Of a stretch of DNA of 64,000 nucleotides, positions 58,901 through 64,000 are shown piece after piece. Under the pieces are notes generated by a model. That model saw nothing but the letters and a program-made list of their open reading frames with translations, made no database searches and was not told where the DNA came from. Origin of the DNA: Volvox africanus (taxonomy: Eukaryota > Chlorophyta > Chlorophyceae > Chlamydomonadales > Volvocaceae); assembly GCA_030268105.1 (NCBI GenBank), contig BSDZ01000010.1, positions 1,216,001 to 1,280,000 on the forward strand, in the 5' to 3' direction. Positions within the stretch are counted from its first letter, which is position 1. Each line of letters starts with the position of its first letter. The translations under genes and the position numbers were made by a program.

Positions 58901-60025
58901 AATAGGATCATGACGCATCGTATAGCAAAGTGGGCCCGCTGCTAGGGTGGCAGCAGCAGGGACCTGAAGCTCGGCCGAATGGAACGGTTAATATCGTACA
59001 TCAATGCTCCTACGCAAGGTCCAGCGCCCGATGCAGCGCTTGGGCCATCCAGACTGAAGGATGACCCATGCGTCTCTGGGACAGTGTTGGGCATCGCTGT
59101 TGCGATGTCGCAAAGTGCCATCTGGTGGCAGGTACAGCAGCCGCAGAAACCCTCGCGCGCTGCAAGCCCTGCAAGGGCTCTACCGCTGTGCCTAGGGCGG
59201 TACTGGCAGCGGCCCGCGTGGAGCGGCCGTGACGGCCACCAAGGCGCCATGTGTGGCCGCTGGCTCAGTGTTTAGATCCGAGCTGTAAATCTAAAACCCT
59301 AACCGCCTTTGCATCCCGCTTGGCAGGGCAAATTTACAAGGCAAGGAGCAGGAATCACAAAAGACGCGAGGATTTTTCAATACCCAAAAGATCTCATAGA
59401 GATTTTCCAAATTATTTCCTCAGTAAGAGCAAGAGGGTGCAAGTCAGGTTGCACAAGTGCGACTGCCACATCTGCAGCGGATATTAGGAACAGTCGTCAA
59501 GGTGTCAACTGCTTATGTTTAATGTGACAAAGTACCGGGCCGTCCCTACCTCAGACGGTTATCAGCATTTGCCGCGGAGTTTCGTCCGTTAAGATAATCC
59601 GCCACCTGCTACCAAACGGGTGTACTGCAGGGCAGCAAGAGAGGACAATCCGTTGACTTATTGAAGCTGGATTTAGATAATCTCCTTCTTTGTGTAGCTA
59701 GACCGCTAACAGGTTTCCGCGTACGTCTACGCATTGTGGGCCTATCGTACGGCTACATAAATCAGTTCTTCAGCAACATTTTGCAATCGGTTAATGTTTT
59801 ACGAGTTCCGATTGACATATCAAATTTTCAGCAGCGTCTTACATCATATTCCCTACCCTATTGTGTTCTTATCGTGCCTTACCTCGGCTTCGCGCATGAT
59901 AGCTAAGTGTTGAGCTAGGGCCAGTTCGCTGGTCACTGGTGAACTGGTGTGCTCAGCGGACAGATAAAGGGGCCTGCATCAACAGACAGCGGCGCAGACA
60001 GCCTTCGAAGTCTACGCGGGCAAAC
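55925..60025. other. Gene-poor, partly AT-rich region
   Basis: About 4.1 kb in which no gene can be confidently supported. 57420-58080 is notably AT-rich. A minus-strand frame near 57330 (MASPRGGFELQKYSNED) looks mildly protein-like but has no family resemblance. A 177-codon minus-strand frame at 58109-58642 is listed separately. The right end holds the casein kinase promoter. Confidence 0.45.
58109..58642 (-). CDS. Hypothetical protein with two hydrophobic stretches
   Basis: A 177-codon frame with a true ATG at 58642. It has hydrophobic stretches (LYCIFLFVVRAVHCPFMLC and WMQLVCFLLRFFPALEL) followed by a basic and then mixed C-terminal part containing HQYVLACQRSRADGEATVL. A TGTAA lies on the same strand at 58099-58103, six nt after the stop. 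Cys-rich content and lack of any family resemblance make a chance open frame quite possible. Confidence 0.2.
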   Translation of the reverse strand: MEGQALHCRPQEMDAAMSCPSMLYWPSLPGLYCIFLFVVRAVHCPFMLCTLAVFVGRECKDCSPYILVWMQLVCFLLRFFPALELHLRKEDKVQQRAIKHAASPPAKPGRMTAMRKPCKKNPSAPLIHQYVLACQRSRADGEATVLLDSHIEITSPYGRRLKGVDQGANALSVGAYT

Positions 60026-61937
60026 ATGAATGAGACGATTGTTGGAGGGAAGTATAGGCTTGGGAGAAAGCTTGGAGGCGGGTCCTTTGGCGAAATCTTT
60101 CTAGGTAAGCACGTCGGGAATTGCATGTCTAGTCCGAGGAAGCCTCGAGCAATATATTCTGCCTATACTGCAGGCACAAATCTTCAAACAGGCGAGGAAG
60201 TTGGAGTAAAGCTGGTGCGTCATGTTTCATTCCGTTTAGGGACGTGGAGTTGCAAGGTGTGGCCATTTCCGGACACAGCCCGTTTCGCATGCAGGAACCA
60301 GTCAAAGCTCGACATCCGCAGCTTTTGTACGAGTCCAAACTCTACAAAATACTTCAGGGCGGCGGTGCGTGCAGGGCTGGGACTAAACACCGATATCTGC
60401 GCGGATAATGTAGCCTGTTGATAATTTCTTGTTTTTGCATTTCTCTTGTAGTCGGGATCCCTAACCTGCGTTGGTATGGAATTGAGGGCGAGTACAACGT
60501 CATGGTCATAGATTTGCTGGGCCCGAGCCTGGAAGACCTCTTCAACTTCTGTGGAAGGAAATTTAGTGTGAAAACGGTGCTCATGCTTGCGGATCAAATG
60601 ATTTCGCGCGTGGAGTACCTCCATTCGCGGAGTTTCATCCACCGCGATATTAAGCCAGACAACTTCTTGATGGGGCTCGGCAAACGTGCAAATCAGGTCA
60701 ATATCATTGACTTTGGCCTCGCGAAGAAGTATCGGGACCCCAAGACACATCAGCATATCCCGTATTGCGAAAACAAGAACCTTACGGGGACGGCGCGGTA
60801 TGCCAGCGTGAACACGCACATGGGCATCGAGCAGAGCCGGCGTGATGACCTTGAATCGTTAGGTTACGTCTTCATGTACTTCCTGAGGGGGAGCCTGCCC
60901 TGGCAGGGGTTGCAGGCCGCTACGAAGAAGCAGAAGTACGAGAAAATCAGCGAGAAGAAGATAAAAACGCCATTCGAGGTGCTGTGCAAGGGGTTTCCGC
61001 AGGAGTTCGTGTTGTACTTCCAGTACGTGCGTGCCCAGCGGTTCGAAGAGAAACCTGACTATGCATACCTCCGACGGCTCTTCCGCGACTTGTTCTCCAA
61101 GGAGGGTGAGTCGGGCGCTAACGATTCTAACAGCTTTTAAGCGACCAGACGGGAAGTTGGATTAATGGCATTGCCCCAGGGAGCATGACTCTTGGGTTCG
61201 GCGCTGGGAGAGTTGTAGTTATAGCTTGCATATGTTCCATCCAGCAAGGTTTGTATACACGGGTTCCTATTGCCTTGCACGTGATGCCAGTGAGCAATCT
61301 GAAACCAATGTGTAACCCCTGGCAGGCTGGACATGGGATTACGTCTTCGATTGGACAATTCTTAAGTACCAGCGGTCTGCAAACGGGGCGGTGGAGCGAC
61401 CAGTGGCGGTCCCGGAGGCCACAGGGACGCGGCCAACGGCGTTGCAGGATAGCGCGGAGGCAGGTGGCTCGCGCGTGCGACGGTGAGAACGGGTGGGTTT
61501 AATAGTTTTTGGTTTGTGTGTACCTAACAAGAAGACTGTGCGACTTGCTGATGAGGTACTCCGTGGGTCGCGGGTCAAGGGTTGTGGAAACGGTGTGAGC
61601 ACATGCGTGTTTCGGATTCTGTAAAAGAACTCGGAATTCCAGAGGAAGACGATGTCACATTAAGCTACTCGAGTCCATATGCAAAGATTTACTAGATGTA
61701 TATGGTTGCTGTGGATATTGCTAGTCATGTTGGGTTGCGTCTTCTGCAGGCCAGGTAACGCGCGTATGTAATGCGAAGTTGCTGGCTGCTGGTCATCTAT
61801 TTCCTGTCTGTCGATGAATTTCTGAGTCCTTGCGAGCGGCGCTGATTCGAAACATCATTTCTTTTCGCAGGGAGGAAGAGCCCGATCGGAACAAGGAAAT
61901 GGCGCGTGTAGGCATGCGAAAGACGTTGGTAGGTTGA
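60026..61937 (+). CDS. Casein kinase 1 (CK1) family Ser/Thr protein kinase, six exons
   Basis: Exons 60026-60104, 60174-60214, 60295-60364, 60452-61105, 61326-61482 and 61871-61937 join with all phases correct to give 355 residues. Seen: [22 protein letters not shown] (glycine loop), EEVGVKLEPVK with Lys39, [48 protein letters not shown] (catalytic Asp129), [31 protein letters not shown] (CK1 signature in place of APE), [19 protein letters not shown] and [14 protein letters not shown]1 phosphorylates primed or acidic sites and acts in trafficking, clock and cilium control. Compared with canonical CK1 it shows substitutions: Cys for Arg in [18 protein letters not shown] for the usual FxYDYVFDW, and Val/Met changes in [10 protein letters not shown]. 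The C-terminal tail after the kinase domain is short. The last exon's end is tentative; splicing at 61928 to further exons is possible. Confidence 0.92.
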
Positions 61938-63904
61938 CAACTGTGAGTGCACAAATACACGCGCCCATGGAACAGCGGGGAAGGACGGCAATAGTTGCGC
62001 CAGGATTAGGAGCTCCAGGCTTCTTACTTATCGTGGCATTGAGGCCCTTTGTGGTGGGGCTCGCTTCGCTCAGTTCTACCGACAGCATGGATGGTGAGAG
62101 TTCCCTGCCCCCGTTGCTTGTGCTCTTTGCTATGCAGCAAGCACTCTTCACGCGAGCATGATCATGGCTAAAAGGCGCGGCTTTAAGGGAGCTGTTTCGG
62201 GGCTGTCGCGGCTGTCTGGTCGTGCCAGGCGCTGCATGCCGGGTGGGCGTTGGCCTTTTGTTCTCATTCAGCAGGTGGTGCCAGAATTAGGTGTGTGCTT
62301 AGTGAGTGCTCCGTAACAGGAATTGTCGGCCGTAGGTATGTGGGCGAAGCTATTGAACAGCCGTGAAGACGGATATGTAATTCATTAGGTAGGGGCTGTT
62401 TGGACGGTTTCGGGGTACCAAGGGGCTCTCTGTTCAAATTGCGATTTTTGCTGGATCAGCTGGGATGTTCACGCGTGTTATGTTAAAGCATATCCTTGAT
62501 GACTAGCGATGCTACAGAAAGCCGCCATCGCCGTGAGTTATGTGGTGTGGTATGGCATGTCGATGGGCGGCTTGATGTCACGGTGCAGAGGGTCGGGCGC
62601 TACCCAGCTGGGCAGTTTATATCTATGATCTGTCTCACGGTTACGATTAAGGGTATACTGTCTGTGGAGAAGACGGCTATCAAGTGGCGTTGCTCGCGTG
62701 ATGCTCAGGGTTTGATGCTCGTGGTCGCTGATGGTGCTGTATATGGTATGGCGCTGTGGAGGCGCCAGCGTGGCCGCTAACATTGATATAGTGGCCAGCG
62801 GCGAAATACAGACGAATGAATGGCTCGTAACTAGATTACAGAAGCTTCGTGCGTGTTGTCCTTCGTGCTGGAAGCCGTATAGGAATTGGGCCGCATGATA
62901 TAAATGGGCTCAATTCCCATGAACGGCTCGGGCGTACTTGCATGATGCATGATGCATTAGCGAGGGTTCGACGCAAAGCAACTCGGGAATGCTCACTTAG
63001 TGCCTCTTCCATGAAGGGTTGCACTTTTACCGGCTGCATGTGGACGGCAGAGCATGGAGGGCGGATGGTGTACGGTCGCATAGCATGTATCTAGGTATGG
63101 TAGGCGACTTTGTAGTGTGTAGAATACGTGAATGGCCGGCCGGCTCTGCCGGGGCGCGATTGCCTGCCCATGATGCTTATAAGCTAGGAATTCGTCCATG
63201 TTAGATTTTTGCGGACATTAGAATAATTTTGTTCTGTGACTTTTGACCTGTTCCTTCGTAAGTACTGAGCTGAAACTGTGGGGTGGGTTGATGACTAAAC
63301 TAGACAACACGGGTTTGACACAAGTGTAAAGTAGCCAATGGTGCCGCGCGCGGAGTTTTGTGAAAGCCGCATCATGCGTACTCTTTTGTCCTGCGTGCAT
63401 TGTAGTTAGCATAGCGTGTTATGACAACGACACGAGGTGCAGCGCATTGGTCAATACTTCACCGGTAGAGGCGGCCGGTGAGGGTTACTTATACAAAAGT
63501 AGAGTTACGGCTAAGTAAAGGCTTGCTTGTGCAACTGACGTAAGTGTCAGTGGCTGCATTGCAGCCGTCCTTAACGTTTTATCACAGCTATATCTTCTTT
63601 CACAGAGTAGAGGGAGGTTATCAGCCCTGCAACGTACCTAGCCTTAATAATGACTCATATATGTCCGCATAAACAACAACATTTATTATTGGGCTGATAA
63701 TGCTAATGGCCTTGGTAAACGCCATGGTATCGTTACAGTGGTACGGAAACCGTCCCACCGGAGTGGTACGTGTCTGCAATTTTTAAGTGTATGCTGGGAC
63801 TTCTTTTTAAGCGTCACCTTGTTAGTGAGGTTACAGGGATTTCCTGACGTAGGTCAAAACTAACTGGCGACGGGTTCAAGTGTACCTTTCTTAGTGAGGG
63901 AAAA
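61938..63904. other. 3' flank and intergenic region
   Basis: Downstream of the CK1 gene. A TGTAA at 62376 is a candidate poly(A) site. Open frames around 62496-62780 and 62849-63094 show no family resemblance. The right end precedes the signal-peptide start at 63905. Confidence 0.45.
62376..62380 (+). terminator. Putative TGTAA poly(A) signal of the CK1 gene
   Basis: TGTAA about 440 nt after the proposed stop at 61937. Weak evidence on its own. Confidence 0.3.
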
Positions 63905-64000
63905 ATGAGGCTTGCTTTCATTCTCTTCGTGGTGACAACGTTATCACTGCATATTGCTAGAGGTATGAAGACGAGCCGTCGTAGCCTTTCACTTTCGCAC
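63905..64000 (+). CDS. Start of a secreted or membrane protein, cut by the window edge
   Basis: ATG at 63905 opens a frame to the window edge. It begins MRLAFILFVVTTLSLHIARG, a textbook secretory signal peptide: basic n-region, about 13 hydrophobic residues, then a small-residue cleavage region. A possible donor (GCTAGAG|GTATGA) occurs right after it, and short first exons carrying just the signal peptide are common in extracellular-matrix genes of volvocine algae. The mature protein is outside the window, so no family can be assigned. Confidence 0.4.
   Translation, partial: MRLAFILFVVTTLSLHIARGMKTSRRSLSLSH

Noticed and set aside
1..64000. CRISPR array, rRNA or tRNA genes
   Set aside because: No regularly spaced repeats with unique spacers, no rRNA-like sequence and no convincing cloverleaf were seen; tandem repeats here are simple-sequence microsatellites.

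Overview
This window is nuclear DNA of a eukaryote, most likely a volvocine green alga (Volvox, Eudorina or Chlamydomonas relatives). The reasons are: genes cut into many short exons by GT-AG introns with clean phases; GC-rich coding sequence with long Ala, Gly, Gln and Pro runs; TGTAA downstream of several stop codons, the usual green-algal poly(A) signal; plant-like LMBR1 and CK1 proteins beside animal-like TTC5; and abundant microsatellites. There is no bacterial gene organisation. No species is claimed. All exon junctions were read by eye from splice sites and reading phase.

Layout. 1-134 (-) is the edge of an unknown gene. 4877-10698 (-) is a TKL/tyrosine-kinase-like protein whose catalytic lysine appears moved into the glycine loop, as in WNK kinases. 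14345-15099 (+) may be an unrecognised gene meeting tail to tail a 1,810-residue RS/Pro/Gln-rich protein (15094-20526, -). 21531-22786 (+) is a two-exon Gly-rich protein with two membrane segments. 25872-29940 (-) is a nine-exon Gfo/Idh/MocA oxidoreductase. It is divergent from a TTC5/STRAP-like TPR protein (30366-36638, +), whose introns carry a striking set of simple repeats. 37639-44844 (-) is an M3-family zinc oligopeptidase, and 46142-50924 (+) a plant-type LMBR1 membrane protein. 53142-55878 (+) is an archaeo-eukaryotic primase-superfamily protein of the herpes/pox/NCLDV type, spliced to a coiled-coil tail. 60026-61937 (+) is a divergent casein kinase 1. A signal-peptide start at 63905 runs off the right edge.

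The genes do not form a pathway. They are independent housekeeping and signalling genes (two protein kinases, peptidase, oxidoreductase, TPR cofactor, membrane protein, primase-like enzyme) set in repeat-bearing DNA of low gene density. About 10.7-14.3 kb, 22.8-25.9 kb and 56-60 kb are nearly empty.

The observations most worth following are the relocated catalytic lysine combined with a tyrosine-kinase HRDLAARN loop, the spliced primase-like gene, and the repeat-laden TTC5 introns.
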